Source: Thermoleophilia bacterium
GTDB taxonomy: Bacteria > Actinomycetota > Thermoleophilia > Miltoncostaeales > Miltoncostaeaceae
Assembly: GCA_020438485.1 (NCBI GenBank)
Contig: JAGQUM010000013.1
Location: 1 to 58,676, forward strand
DNA: 58,676 nt
Reading direction: 5' to 3'
The notes under the pieces are model-generated. The model was given only the letters and a program-made list of their open reading frames with translations. It was not told where the DNA came from and ran no database searches. Below are positions 32,044 through 40,470 of this stretch, one piece after another. Each line of letters begins with the position of its first letter. The first letter of the stretch is position 1. A program made the translations under genes and the position numbers.

Positions 32044-32314
32044 GCCGGCCCCTGGCCGCGCCGCTGCGTGGCGCGACGCCGCAGCGGTTCGGCGCCATCG
32101 CCGAGGGGACGGCCTTCGGTCTGCGGCGCCGCGTCGCCCAGGGGGCCTCGCGGACGTATGGAGGGATGCGTTTTGAGAGGGGTCGCCGCGCGTGGTCTAC
32201 GCGGTCGGGGGCGCCCGGGGAGTTTCGCTCGCGGTGCGTACCATCGCGGGCGACGCCCCCCGGGGGGTTCGCCGAGGATCTCCCGCGCCACGATCCCGTC
32301 GGGCGCGTGGCCGA

Positions 32315-32485
32315 CTACCCGCGCGCCGCTTGGGCGCGCAGGGCCACCGCGTGCATGGCGCCGAGCTCGCGCAGTCGCTCGGGGTTGCCCAGGCCGATGC
32401 GTTCGGCGATGGCCGCGGCCTCTCGGCAGCGCAGGCTCAGCGCGCGGCTCCGGGCGGCGATGAAGGTCGGACGGGTGTCGGGCAT
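32315..32485 (-). CDS. Small helical hypothetical protein
   Basis: 56 residues from ATG 32485. Sequence is a two-helix pattern (ARSRALSLRCREAAAIAERI, then NPERLRELGAMHAVALRAQ) with normal residue balance, unlike the surrounding chance frames. AAGGA lies about ten bases upstream. CTTCACG-type repeats sit 96-234 bp upstream. Function unknown. Confidence 0.5.
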   Translation of the reverse strand: MPDTRPTFIAARSRALSLRCREAAAIAERIGLGNPERLRELGAMHAVALRAQAARG

Positions 32486-32580
32486 GCGGGTGGCGTCCTT
32501 GGTCGGTCGGTCGGTCCATCGTTCGGGGCCCCACCGTCGGACGGCCCCTCGCCGTTAACAGCGGCATGCCGGGCGGATTC

Positions 32581-32718
32581 CTTCACGCTCAGCGGGGCGA
32601 CCTTCACGGCTTCTTCACAGTCGGCCCGCGAGGGCGGGGTCCACGGGGCGCGCAACGCGGGGAAACGGCGAACCACCGCCCGCGGCGCGTGGCAGACGCC
32701 GCGCCGCAGCGCTTCACG
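32581..32718. repeat. CTTCACG-type direct repeats
   Basis: CTTCACG at 32581-32587 and 32602-32608, CTTCACA at 32613-32619, CTTCACG at 32712-32718. The second and third are exactly 11 bp apart (7 bp plus 4 bp), the spacing used by PhoB/PhoP-type response regulators. They lie upstream of the small gene at 32485. Confidence 0.4.
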
Positions 32719-32937
32719 GCACGGACGGGGCCGCGAGAGCACCGGCGTGAGCCACGTCGCAGGCAGCCAGCCCCCGGCCGATAAAACGCGACTGAGCCGC
32801 CTGCCGACGCCGCGCACAGCAGGCTCTTGATGTCGACCGCGCGATGACGGAGCACCGCGCCAGGGCGAAAGCCGACAAGGGAAGCGTCTGAGTGCCCTCG
32901 GGCAACATCTGTTGGCGCGGCGGAGTTGGCAACCGTC

Positions 32938-32963
32938 CTACCGGCCGGGGCGCAGCCCGGTAG
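32938..32963. other. Hairpin in possible structured RNA
   Basis: CTACCGG (32938-32944) pairs with CCGGTAG (32957-32963), enclosing a further CCGG/CCGG-type pairing. It stands in the gene-free region upstream of the Rrf2 gene. No T tract follows, so it is not a typical terminator. Confidence 0.3.
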
Positions 32964-33129
32964 AGGAGGCGGTGGCTTGAGGCCGTGTGCGACATAACAT
33001 CCATTCCCGTGCGCAGGCCGACGTGCTTCGGTGACGCGGCCGCGCCGCTCCCGGTCGCCGACATGCGACCCCGGCGGGTGACCGCTCGACCCGGCCGCCG
33101 GCGTGGTCGGTGCGCTACCCGCTTCTTGG

Positions 33130-33144
33130 CTGAACGTGGTTCAG
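33130..33144. promoter_or_regulatory. Perfect palindrome upstream of the Rrf2 gene
   Basis: CTGAAC-GTG-GTTCAG, a 15-bp dyad with 6-bp arms, 134 bp before the Rrf2 ATG. A weak promoter-like pair (TTGGTC, 16 nt, GATACT) follows directly. It is a candidate operator, perhaps for autoregulation. Confidence 0.4.
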
Positions 33145-33277
33145 TTGGTCGCGGCGACGACGGGACGATACTCCCGCGTTTCGGGCGACGTGTCGCGGTC
33201 GCCGTGCGGTCTCGTCCGGCGTACCGCACCGCGCTCGGGGCTCCGCCGTCCGGGGCGATCTGGCACCATCGCGGGCC

Positions 33278-33733
33278 ATGCGCATCTCCGCCAAGGCCGA
33301 TTACGCCGTGCGGGCCGCCGTCGAGCTGGCCGCGGCCGGCGAGGGCCCCGTGAAGGGCGACGCCATCGCGCGCGCCCAGGAGATCCCGTTGAACTTCCTG
33401 GAGAACATCCTGCGCGACCTGCGGACGGCCGGCATCGTCGCCAGCCGCCGCGGACAGGACGGCGGCTACTGGCTGGCCCGGCCGGGCAGCGAGGTCTCGG
33501 TGGCCGACATCATCCGCGCGGTCGAGGGACCGCTGGCAGCCGTTCGCGGTTCCCACCCGGAGGACACCGTCTACCCCGGAGTCGCGGCGCCCCTGCAGCG
33601 GGTGTGGATCGCCGTGCGCACCAACCTGCGGGCCGTCGCCGAGAACGTGTCGGTGGCCGACATCGCGGCGAGCGCGCTGCCGGCCGACATCGACCGCCTC
33701 GCCGACGACCCGGAGTCGTGGGAGACCCGCTGA
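33278..33733 (+). CDS. Rrf2-family transcriptional regulator
   Basis: 151 residues. The winged-helix start MRISAKADYAVRAAVEL and recognition region PLNFLENILRDLRTAGIVASRRGQDGGYWLAR are diagnostic. The three-Cys cluster of iron-sulphur Rrf2 proteins (IscR, NsrR) is absent; no Cys occurs in the protein. That resembles CymR, the sulphur regulator of Firmicutes. It converges on cysA and probably controls the sulfate importer genes. Confidence 0.88.
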   Translation: MRISAKADYAVRAAVELAAAGEGPVKGDAIARAQEIPLNFLENILRDLRTAGIVASRRGQDGGYWLARPGSEVSVADIIRAVEGPLAAVRGSHPEDTVYPGVAAPLQRVWIAVRTNLRAVAENVSVADIAASALPADIDRLADDPESWETR

Positions 33734-33737
33734 TCCC

Positions 33738-34721
33738 CTAGACCCGCACGAGGTCCTCCTCGGTATCCGGCTCCGCCGGCCGAGGGGCGTGCGGAGCCCG
33801 CACGTAGACGATCTGGCCCGGCTCCAGCTCGAGGGCGTCGGCCTCCGCCCTGGGCAGCTGGGCGGTGATGCGCGAGCCGTCGCCGCTCTCCATCTCGGCC
33901 CGCACCTCGAAGCCGAGGTGGACGATGCGCGCCACCTGGGCCTCGGTGGCGTCGGGCTCCGGGACGGCCGACACCACCAGCTCGTGGGGACGCACCAGGC
34001 CCCGGGGAGTCTCCGTGACCGGGCCGAGGAAGCGCATCACGAAGTCGGACGCCGGGGCGTCGTACAGCTCGCGCGGCCCGCCCACCTGCTCCACGCGGCC
34101 GTGGTTCAGGACCACCAGCGAGTCGGCCAGCTCCATCGCCTCCTCTTGGTCGTGGGTGACGAGGATCGTCGTGACGTGCACCTCGTCGTGCAGGCGGCGC
34201 AGCCACGCGCGCAGTTCGTTGCGCACGTTGCGGTCAAGCGCGCCGAACGGTTCGTCCAGCAACAGCACCGACGGCTCCACGGCCAGCGCGCGGGCCAGGG
34301 CCATACGCTGACGCTGCCCGCCGGACAGCTGATGGGGATAGCGATGCTGGAACCCGGTCAGCCCCACGACGTCCAGCAGGCGGTCGACCGTGGCGGCGGC
34401 CTTCTCCCTGGGCTCCTTGCGCACCGTGAGGCCGAACGCCACGTTCTGGCGCACCGTCATGTGGGTGAACGCCGCGTAATGCTGGAACACGAAGCCCACC
34501 CCGCGGTGGCGCGGCGACACGTGGGTCACGTCCTCGCCGGCCAGCGTGACGGTGCCCGCGTCGGGCACCTCCAGCCCCGCGATGATGCGCAGCAGCGTCG
34601 ACTTCCCCGACCCGGAGGGACCCAGCAGCGCGGTAAGGGCCCCGGGCGTGACGTGCACCGACACCTCGTCGAGGGCCTGGAAGTCGCCGTAGCGCTTGCT
34701 CACGCCGGTGACCGAGATCAT
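33738..34721 (-). CDS. cysA: Sulfate ABC transporter ATP-binding protein
   Basis: 327 residues. Walker [10 protein letters not shown] (near residue 35), Q-loop VFQHYAAF, signature [15 protein letters not shown], Walker [14 protein letters not shown] and switch His in [14 protein letters not shown] domain follows (about 240-327). It drives sulfate/thiosulfate import with CysT and CysW. ATG overlaps the cysW stop (ATGA). Last gene of sbp-cysT-cysW-cysA. Confidence 0.94.
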   Translation of the reverse strand: MISVTGVSKRYGDFQALDEVSVHVTPGALTALLGPSGSGKSTLLRIIAGLEVPDAGTVTLAGEDVTHVSPRHRGVGFVFQHYAAFTHMTVRQNVAFGLTVRKEPREKAAATVDRLLDVVGLTGFQHRYPHQLSGGQRQRMALARALAVEPSVLLLDEPFGALDRNVRNELRAWLRRLHDEVHVTTILVTHDQEEAMELADSLVVLNHGRVEQVGGPRELYDAPASDFVMRFLGPVTETPRGLVRPHELVVSAVPEPDATEAQVARIVHLGFEVRAEMESGDGSRITAQLPRAEADALELEPGQIVYVRAPHAPRPAEPDTEEDLVRV

Positions 34722-35512
34722 GCGGTGTCCTTTCGCCGTTGCAGCAGTGCCATCAGGCCGAGGGTCGCCAGGGCGATCACGGCCAGGAGTGCCGACGCGG
34801 CGTAGGCGCCGGCCATGTCGAAGTTCGTGTACCGCTTCTCCACCAGCAGGGTCAGCGTCTCGGTCTGGCCCGAGATCTTTCCCGAGACGATGCTGACCGC
34901 CCCGAACTCGCCGACCGCCCGGGCGGTGGACAACACGACGCCGTAGGCCAGACCCCAGCGGATGGCGGGCAGCGTGACGCGCCAGAACGTCTGCCACCCC
35001 GACGCGCCCAGCGTCGAGGCGGCCTGCTCCTGTTCGGTGCCGATCTCCCGCAACACGGGCACGACCTCGCGGGCCACGAACGGCAGGCACACGAACATGG
35101 TCGCGATGACGATGCCCGGCACCGAGAAGATGATGCGGATGCCGGCGTCGGCGAGCCAGCCGCCCAGCCACCCGTCGCGGCCGTAGACGAGGATCATCGC
35201 GAGGCCGACGACCACCGGCGACACGGCGAACGGGAGGTCGACCATCACGTCGAGCACCGGTCGCAACCGGCTGCGGCCCCTCACGAGCACGAGGGCCGCC
35301 AGCACGCCGAAGACCGCGTTCAGCGGCACCGCCACGGCCGTAACGAGCAGGGTCAGCCAGAACGCGTGCAGCGCGGCGGGTGTCGTGACGGCCTGCCACA
35401 CGGCCACGGGACCCGGCTCGAACGTCTTGACCATCACCATCCCCACGGGGACGGCCAGCAGGACGCCGAGGTACGCCAGCGCGATGCCGCGCATGACCAG
35501 GCGACCGGCCAT
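34718..35512 (-). CDS. cysW: Sulfate ABC transporter permease CysW
   Basis: 264 residues, six helices, and the EAA-like loop [22 protein letters not shown] near residue 180, followed by [15 protein letters not shown], a signature of CysW/CysT. Forms the channel with CysT. ATG 35512 overlaps the cysT stop (TGATG). Confidence 0.93.
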   Translation of the reverse strand: MAGRLVMRGIALAYLGVLLAVPVGMVMVKTFEPGPVAVWQAVTTPAALHAFWLTLLVTAVAVPLNAVFGVLAALVLVRGRSRLRPVLDVMVDLPFAVSPVVVGLAMILVYGRDGWLGGWLADAGIRIIFSVPGIVIATMFVCLPFVAREVVPVLREIGTEQEQAASTLGASGWQTFWRVTLPAIRWGLAYGVVLSTARAVGEFGAVSIVSGKISGQTETLTLLVEKRYTNFDMAGAYAASALLAVIALATLGLMALLQRRKDTA

Positions 35513-36330
35513 CAGGCCTCCCCCCGGTGGTCGCGCAGCCGCTCGAACAGCCGCAGCGCGAACAGCACGGCGAGCGCGGCTGCCAGCAGCGTCACCGACA
35601 CGGCGGACGCGCCGCGGATGTTGTCGGACTCGATCTGCTTGAACGCGTAGACGGCCGACACCTGCGTGTCGAACGGGATGTTGCCCGAAATCAGCACGAC
35701 CGATCCGAACTCGCCCACGGCGCGGGCGAACGCTAGGGCGCACCCGGAGACGAGCGCGGGCACCAGGTGCGGCAGGATCACCCGCCGGAAGATCACCGGT
35801 CCGGAGGCGCCCAGGGACGCCGCGGCCTCCTCGGCCTCGCGGTCGAGTTCACGCAGGACCGGCTGCACGGCCCGCACGCAGAACGGTAGCGTCACGAACA
35901 GCAGGGCCATCACCACGGCCCACTTCGTGTACGCGATGGCATCCCCGTACAGGGCCAGCAGCGTCAGCCCCGTGACCACCGTCGGCAGCGCGAACGGCAG
36001 GTCGATCACCGCGTTGAGCGCCCGCTTGCCGGGGAACCGGTCGCGCTCGAGCACCCAGGCCACGAGGAGGCCGAAGACCGCGTTCACGCCCGTGACGGCG
36101 AGCGACACGCCGAGCGTGAACCACAGCGCCGACAGCGCCTGCGGGGCCGTCGCCGAGCGCCAGAACGCGCCCCACCCGTCCTCGAACGCGCGGGACCCCA
36201 CGGCCGCCAGGGGCAGCGCGACCATCAGGCTGAGCCACAGCGTGACGACGCCGACCGACAGTGAGGGAGTACGACGCCGCGCTGCCCGCCCCAGCGGGCG
36301 GGCCTGCGGACGGACGGCCAGGCCCGTCAC
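35512..36330 (-). CDS. cysT: Sulfate ABC transporter permease CysT (CysU)
   Basis: 272 residues, six helices; EAA loop [21 protein letters not shown] and [19 protein letters not shown] near the C-terminus. GTG 36330 overlaps the stop of sbp (GTGA). A longer frame upstream only covers antisense of the sbp end and has no signal. Pairs with CysW. Confidence 0.93.
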   Translation of the reverse strand: MTGLAVRPQARPLGRAARRRTPSLSVGVVTLWLSLMVALPLAAVGSRAFEDGWGAFWRSATAPQALSALWFTLGVSLAVTGVNAVFGLLVAWVLERDRFPGKRALNAVIDLPFALPTVVTGLTLLALYGDAIAYTKWAVVMALLFVTLPFCVRAVQPVLRELDREAEEAAASLGASGPVIFRRVILPHLVPALVSGCALAFARAVGEFGSVVLISGNIPFDTQVSAVYAFKQIESDNIRGASAVSVTLLAAALAVLFALRLFERLRDHRGEA

Positions 36331-37352
36331 TTCGCGGTCGAGACGCCGGCGTCGGCCTCGATCTGGGCGATCGAGCCCTTCTCCGGGTCGAAGAGCTCGT
36401 CGTTGACCTTCTTCCATCCGCCGAGGTCATCGATGGTCTTGAGGGTCGCGGGTGTGGGGAACCTGTCCGCGTTCTCCTTGAGCACGCTCTCGTCCACCGG
36501 CCGGTACCCCCACTCGGCGAACACCCTCTGGGCCGGCGGGCTCAGCACGTAATCCACGAACGCCTTCGCGGCCGGCGGCGCATTCTTGGTGGTGGCGATG
36601 TCGATGTCGATGCGCACGGTGTCGGGCGGGATCACGTAGTCGACGCTCTCCCCCTTCTTCTGCGCCGTCGTGGCCTCGTACTCGTACGACAGCAGCACGT
36701 CGCCCCGGCCCCCGGTGAACGTCTGCAGCGCCTCGCGGCCGGACTTGGGCTGCACCTTCACGTGGTCGTGAATGAGCGACTTCACGTACGGCAGCCCGCC
36801 GTGTGCGTACGCGCCGAGCAGGTTCCACTTCGCCGCACCGGAGGTGAACGGGTTCGGCGTGACGACCTCGACGCCGGGCTTCAGCAGGTCCTGCCACGTC
36901 CTGATGTGCTTGGGGTTGCCCTTGCGCACGATGAAGCTCACCACGGAGGTCGTGACCCTCCCCTTGTGCGGGCCCGCGTTCCAGTCGGCGTTCACCAGGC
37001 CCGCGTCGACCAGGCGGGTCACGTCCGGCTCGGTCGAGAACGTCACCACGTCCGCCGGCAGGCCGGCGGCGACGGCTCGGCTCTGCTCGCCGGACGCGCC
37101 GAACGATGTCGTGACCTTCACACCCTTGCCCGCGGTCGTCTTGTTGAACGCGGGGATCACGGTGTCGTAAACCACCTGCGGCGTCGAGTACGCCACCAGC
37201 GCGACGGTGCCGCCGGACCCGTCGGCCTCCGCGGCCGCCGCCCCCCCGCGCTCGTCGGACGATCCCCCGCACCCCGCCACGACGGCCCCCATGACCACGA
37301 GGGCCGCGAACGCGGGGACGTGGTGGGAAGCGCGGAACCGGCTCTTGGGCAT
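36327..37352 (-). CDS. sbp: Sulfate-binding lipoprotein
   Basis: 341 residues. Lipoprotein signal with lipobox AVVAGC (Cys about 28). Sulfate-binding family marks are ASGEQSRAVAAGLPADVVTFS near residue 85 and FTSGAAKWNLLGAYAHGG near 165. ATG 37352 has AAGGAG five bases upstream. It captures sulfate (or thiosulfate) for CysTWA. First gene of the operon, behind a strong promoter with an operator-like palindrome. Confidence 0.93.
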   Translation of the reverse strand: MPKSRFRASHHVPAFAALVVMGAVVAGCGGSSDERGGAAAAEADGSGGTVALVAYSTPQVVYDTVIPAFNKTTAGKGVKVTTSFGASGEQSRAVAAGLPADVVTFSTEPDVTRLVDAGLVNADWNAGPHKGRVTTSVVSFIVRKGNPKHIRTWQDLLKPGVEVVTPNPFTSGAAKWNLLGAYAHGGLPYVKSLIHDHVKVQPKSGREALQTFTGGRGDVLLSYEYEATTAQKKGESVDYVIPPDTVRIDIDIATTKNAPPAAKAFVDYVLSPPAQRVFAEWGYRPVDESVLKENADRFPTPATLKTIDDLGGWKKVNDELFDPEKGSIAQIEADAGVSTAK

Positions 37353-37386
37353 GCGTACTCCTTATACGAGTGATCGAACGGCGTTA

Positions 37387-37415
37387 TTTCTAGAGTGCCT
37401 TTCCCTCTTTGTCAA
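37387..37415 (-). promoter_or_regulatory. Sigma-70-type promoter of the sbp-cysTWA operon
   Basis: Minus strand: TTGACA (37415-37410), 17 nt spacer, TAGAAA (37392-37387). A perfect -35, rare in this window. Expected start near 37380, giving a leader of about 28 nt with AAGGAG before the ATG. Confidence 0.75.
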
Positions 37416-37427
37416 GTGTTTAGCTTG
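37413..37427. promoter_or_regulatory. Operator-like palindrome over the -35 of the sulfate operon
   Basis: CAAG-N7-CTTG (37413-37427) overlaps the TTGACA box, so a bound repressor would block RNA polymerase. The Rrf2/CymR-like protein at 33278 is the obvious candidate. Confidence 0.5.
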
Positions 37428-37485
37428 CCAAATGTCGCGCCCGGTGGCGAGGGCCATCCCCGGTGACGCCGGTAGGCTTGGGCTC

Positions 37486-38550
37486 ATGTCCACGTACGCC
37501 CTCATCGCGGACCTGCCCGTGGTCATCGAGGGACGGTCCCATGTGCGCCTTCAGCGCCCGACGTCAAGCGGCTGGGACCGGGTGACGACCGAGATCCGCC
37601 TCACGGGCGGGGGCCACGAGGGCCGCGGCGAGGACGTCTGGACCGATCCCGAGCGCCACGATGACTACGCGGCCGGCCGCGTCCCCGACCTCACCGGACG
37701 CTGGACGATCGCGTCGCTTGGGGAGCGCCTGCAACGCGACGACGTGTTCCCCGGGGCGGCCGACCCGGGGGGACCCCTGTTTCGCCGGTGGGGCCTCGAG
37801 ACGGCCGCCCTGGACCTGGCGCTGCGACAGGCCGGCCGCTCACTCGCCGATGCGCTCGGCCGCGCACCTCGGCCCATCCGCTTCGCCCAGTCCGTGCGTC
37901 TCGGAGAACCGTCGACGGTCGCGCCCGTGCGCGAGCGCCTGGCGCTCGACCCGGGCGCGCGGTTCAAGCTGGATCCCGTGGACGACTGGGACGACACCCT
38001 GCTGACGCAGCTCGTCGCGGAGGGCCCGGAACTGGTCCAGGTGCTCGACTTCAAGGCCCACTATCGCGGCACGGCCGTCGACCAGCACGCCGGCCCCGAC
38101 CTGTACGCGCGATGCATCGCCGCGTTCCCCGCGGCGCTGATCGAGGATCCCGCGATGACTCCCGCCGTCCTGCCCGTGCTGCGGCCACACATGGACCGCG
38201 TCACCTGGGATGCGCCCATCCACGCCGTGGCCGACGTCACGGCCCTCGCCCACCCGCCGCGCGTCCTGAACTGCAAGCCATGCCGGTTCGGCGGCCTCCG
38301 GGCGCTCATGGACTTCTACGACCACTGCGACGCGCACGGGATCGCCCTGTACGGAGGCGGGTTCTTCGAGCTGGGCGTCGGGCGGGGACAGATCCAGTAC
38401 CTCGCGTCCCTGTTCCACCCGGATGGCCCCAACGACGTGGCACCGCGCGGATACCACCCGCTCCATCCCCGTCCGGGCCTGCCCACCAGCCCCCTCGCGC
38501 CGCCCGACCCCGCCGTGCCCGGCTTCCGCCTGGCGGACGCCGACGCGTAG
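37486..38550 (+). CDS. Enolase-superfamily protein (muconate lactonizing/dipeptide epimerase-like)
   Basis: 354 residues. An N-terminal capping region and a C-terminal barrel are visible: FKLDPVDDWD, QVLDFKAHYRG (metal Asp and Lys), ALIEDPAM (metal Glu), and LNCKPCRFGGL (Lys). The metal ligands D, E, D-type are largely in place, but the substrate is unclear. TAGGCT lies seven bases before ATG 37486, so the transcript is probably leaderless. Divergent from sbp. Confidence 0.75.
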   Translation: MSTYALIADLPVVIEGRSHVRLQRPTSSGWDRVTTEIRLTGGGHEGRGEDVWTDPERHDDYAAGRVPDLTGRWTIASLGERLQRDDVFPGAADPGGPLFRRWGLETAALDLALRQAGRSLADALGRAPRPIRFAQSVRLGEPSTVAPVRERLALDPGARFKLDPVDDWDDTLLTQLVAEGPELVQVLDFKAHYRGTAVDQHAGPDLYARCIAAFPAALIEDPAMTPAVLPVLRPHMDRVTWDAPIHAVADVTALAHPPRVLNCKPCRFGGLRALMDFYDHCDAHGIALYGGGFFELGVGRGQIQYLASLFHPDGPNDVAPRGYHPLHPRPGLPTSPLAPPDPAVPGFRLADADA

Positions 38551-38664
38551 GGGCGCGATTCGGCACGGGGCTGTGACAGCGCCGTGACACCCGGGTGGTG
38601 TTTCGCGACGGGGTCAGGTCATAGCGTGGTCGCAGCCCCCCGTCGACCTCGCGAGCCCTGCCAC

Positions 38665-39096
38665 ATGCCCCGCCCCCTGTGTCAGCCCCCACGCGTCGCC
38701 CTCCGCCCGGCCCGCCTGCACGCCGCCGTGGCCCGCGGTGACGGCCCGTCCAGCGAGGTGGTGTGGGACGGATCGTCCTTGGTCTATCGCGCGTGGCGGG
38801 CGGATCGCCCGGGTCCACCCCTGCCCGCCGTCGTCCACCCCACCGACGCCGACTGGGACGACTTCTGGGCCGATCTCGACGCCGCAGGCGCGTGGAAGTG
38901 GCGCGGCCGGTACGACGCCCCGCACCACCGCCCGGATGCCCCCGGGTGGCTCATCCGCGTCCACCTGGGCGCCCGACTCCTCGACGCCTCGGGCCTCGCC
39001 GCATTCCCCGACGGGGCCGGGGGGATCCCCGGCCCGGGTTTTCGCCGTGTGTGCCAGGCGTTGGCGCGCTTGGCCGGAGGGCGCGCGTTGGGCTGA
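38665..39096 (+). CDS. Conserved-looking hypothetical protein
   Basis: 143 residues. Trp-rich middle (ADWDDFWADLDAAGAWKWRGRY) followed by LIRVHLGARLLDASG and a final helix with RRVCQALARLAGG. No signal peptide or membrane helix. In-frame GTG 38626 is an alternative start. TAGCGT at 38622 is a possible -10. Function unknown. Confidence 0.65.
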   Translation: MPRPLCQPPRVALRPARLHAAVARGDGPSSEVVWDGSSLVYRAWRADRPGPPLPAVVHPTDADWDDFWADLDAAGAWKWRGRYDAPHHRPDAPGWLIRVHLGARLLDASGLAAFPDGAGGIPGPGFRRVCQALARLAGGRALG

Positions 39097-39120
39097 CGCG
39101 ACCACCGAGGCCCGTGGGGT

Positions 39121-39140
39121 GCCGAAACGAATATGTTCGG
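39121..39140. promoter_or_regulatory. Inverted repeat upstream of the Rpf-like gene
   Basis: GCCGAA (39121-39126) and TTCGGC (39135-39140) around an AT-rich 8-bp loop. It may terminate the preceding gene or act as an operator for the wall-hydrolase gene at 39204. Confidence 0.35.
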
Positions 39141-39203
39141 CGCCCGTGGTACCGTTCCCTTTCGTTTCAGCGATGCCTCGTCGACGGGAGTGCGCGCGAA
39201 CAC

Positions 39204-40244
39204 ATGGAAGACCCCATCTCACATGCCATCGGCGGCCGTCGCGCGAAAGCGCTGATCGCCGCCGTCATCGCCGCCCCGGCCGCCGCCTTCCTGGTCGCGC
39301 CCGGCGCACAGGGCCAGGGAGGAACCCCGCTCGATTCACAGCGGGCGCAGGTGCGCGCGCTGGAGGCCAGCCTCATGGAGGTCGACGCGCAGGCCCAGGA
39401 CGCGGGGGCCGCCTACTCGCAGGCCGACGCCCGCGTGAAGCAGCTCCAGGGACGCATCGCACGCAACACAAAGGAGCGCGCGGTGGCGCGGGTGAGGTTC
39501 TCGAAGGCGCAGGGCGTCCTGGCCCAGCGCCTCAAGGACCTGTACGAAACCGGCGAGCCGAGCACGGTCGAGTTGCTGGTGTCGTCCGGCAGCCTGACGG
39601 ACGCCATCGACAACGTCGAGATCATGCGGCGCATCGAGCGGCAAGACCAGGCGGTGCTGCGCGAGGCTCTGCGCGAGAAGCAGCGCCTCACGCGCCTGCG
39701 CGCGGAGTTGGTGTCCGACAGGGCCGACGCGGCCCGCACGCGCCGCGAGATGCAGGCGCGCGTGCGCAGCCTGCAGAGCCTCGCCGCCCAGCGGGCGCGC
39801 CTGCTGTCGTCGGCGCGCACCACGCTGGTGTCGATGGAGCGTGCCGAGGCAGATCGCCAGGCGCGCGCGGCGGCCGCGGCCCAGGCGGAGGCCGTCGCCC
39901 GCGCGCAGCGCCAGGCCAGCGCCGTCGCCAGCGGTGAGGCGCCCCCGTCGACGGGCGCCCCCTCCCCCGACTCGCCACCCGCCCCGCAGACGTCCACGCC
40001 CAGCACCGGGGGCGCGCCGTCCCACCTGCAGCGCATCGCCCAGTGCGAGTCCGGCGGCAACCCGCAGGCCGTCTCGCCGGGCGGTCAGTACCGCGGCAAG
40101 TACCAGTTCGACCCGTCCACGTGGAAGGCGGTCGGCGGCAGCGGCGACCCCGCGGCCGCGCCCGAGGCCGAGCAGGATCGCCGTGCGGCGATCCTGTACA
40201 GCCGGACGGGCCCCTCGTCCTGGCCGGTGTGCGGCGCTCAGTAG
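39204..40244 (+). CDS. Secreted coiled-coil protein with C-terminal Rpf/transglycosylase-like domain
   Basis: 346 residues. Signal peptide at 10-38 (AKALIAAVIAAPAAAFLVAP). Residues 45-245 form a long coiled coil like PcsB/EnvC-type hydrolase regulators (LKDLYETGEPSTVELLVSSG). A Pro/Ser linker leads to a 70-residue C-terminal domain with IAQCESGGNPQAVSPGGQYR, GKYQFDPSTWKAVGGSGDPA and SSWPVCG, the resuscitation-promoting-factor-like lysozyme fold with its catalytic Glu in CESGG and two Cys. It should cut peptidoglycan during growth or revival. Located just upstream of the principal sigma factor gene. Confidence 0.85.
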   Translation: MEDPISHAIGGRRAKALIAAVIAAPAAAFLVAPGAQGQGGTPLDSQRAQVRALEASLMEVDAQAQDAGAAYSQADARVKQLQGRIARNTKERAVARVRFSKAQGVLAQRLKDLYETGEPSTVELLVSSGSLTDAIDNVEIMRRIERQDQAVLREALREKQRLTRLRAELVSDRADAARTRREMQARVRSLQSLAAQRARLLSSARTTLVSMERAEADRQARAAAAAQAEAVARAQRQASAVASGEAPPSTGAPSPDSPPAPQTSTPSTGGAPSHLQRIAQCESGGNPQAVSPGGQYRGKYQFDPSTWKAVGGSGDPAAAPEAEQDRRAAILYSRTGPSSWPVCGAQ

Positions 40245-40249
40245 CGAAA

Positions 40250-40267
40250 ACTCCTTGACTGAGGAGT
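40250..40267. promoter_or_regulatory. Inverted repeat over the -35 of the principal sigma gene
   Basis: ACTCCT (40250-40255) and AGGAGT (40262-40267) flank and overlap the TTGACT box. It could bind a regulator at this promoter. Confidence 0.4.
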
Positions 40268-40283
40268 GACAACCGCGGATAGT
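40255..40283 (+). promoter_or_regulatory. Promoter of the principal sigma factor gene
   Basis: TTGACT (40255-40260), 17 nt spacer, GATAGT (40278-40283). Expected start near 40290, giving an unusually long leader of about 180 nt before rpoD. Confidence 0.65.
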
Positions 40284-40308
40284 GCGGAAGTCGACGGGAG
40301 GAGTTGCC

Positions 40309-40449
40309 GTGACCGCGTGGGTGCGGGGCGGACGCCGTCGTGTGGGGTGGTCCGGCCCAGCGGGTACGTTGGGTCGAGCGAGTAGGCAGAGACGTGGTTA
40401 CCGGTGCCCGGGGGGACGCACAATGCGGAGCCCTGCACCGATGCGGTGA
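40309..40449 (+). CDS. Arg-rich leader ORF upstream of rpoD
   Basis: 46 residues from GTG 40309, with a very strong GGGAGGAG (40296-40303) five bases upstream. The peptide is rich in Arg, Gly, Pro and Ser (VRGGRRRVGWSG at its start) and resembles no known family. It lies fully within the rpoD leader and ends 21 nt before the rpoD ATG. Its ribosome site is better than that of rpoD itself, so it may control rpoD translation rather than work as a protein. Confidence 0.45.
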   Translation: MTAWVRGGRRRVGWSGPAGTLGRASRQRRGYRCPGGRTMRSPAPMR

Positions 40450-40470
40450 CGACACTGGGAATGGAGGCGG

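Larger units (their letters stand above)
32044..33277. other. 1.2-kb region almost without genes
   Basis: Only one small ORF (32315-32485) has gene-like composition. The rest contains four CTTCAC(G/A) repeats at 32581-32718, a GCCGATAA at about 32780 without a matching -35, a 7-bp hairpin at 32938-32963, and a perfect CTGAAC-GTG-GTTCAG palindrome at 33130-33144. The stretch 32770-32990 is rich in potential stems and may encode a structured RNA, but it matches no RNA class I can recognise. Confidence 0.45.

Noticed and set aside
32770-32990. Known RNA class (RNase P, tmRNA, SRP, glycine, cobalamin, c-di-GMP or c-di-AMP riboswitch)
   Set aside because: None of the conserved core sequences of these classes could be found, though stems are present.
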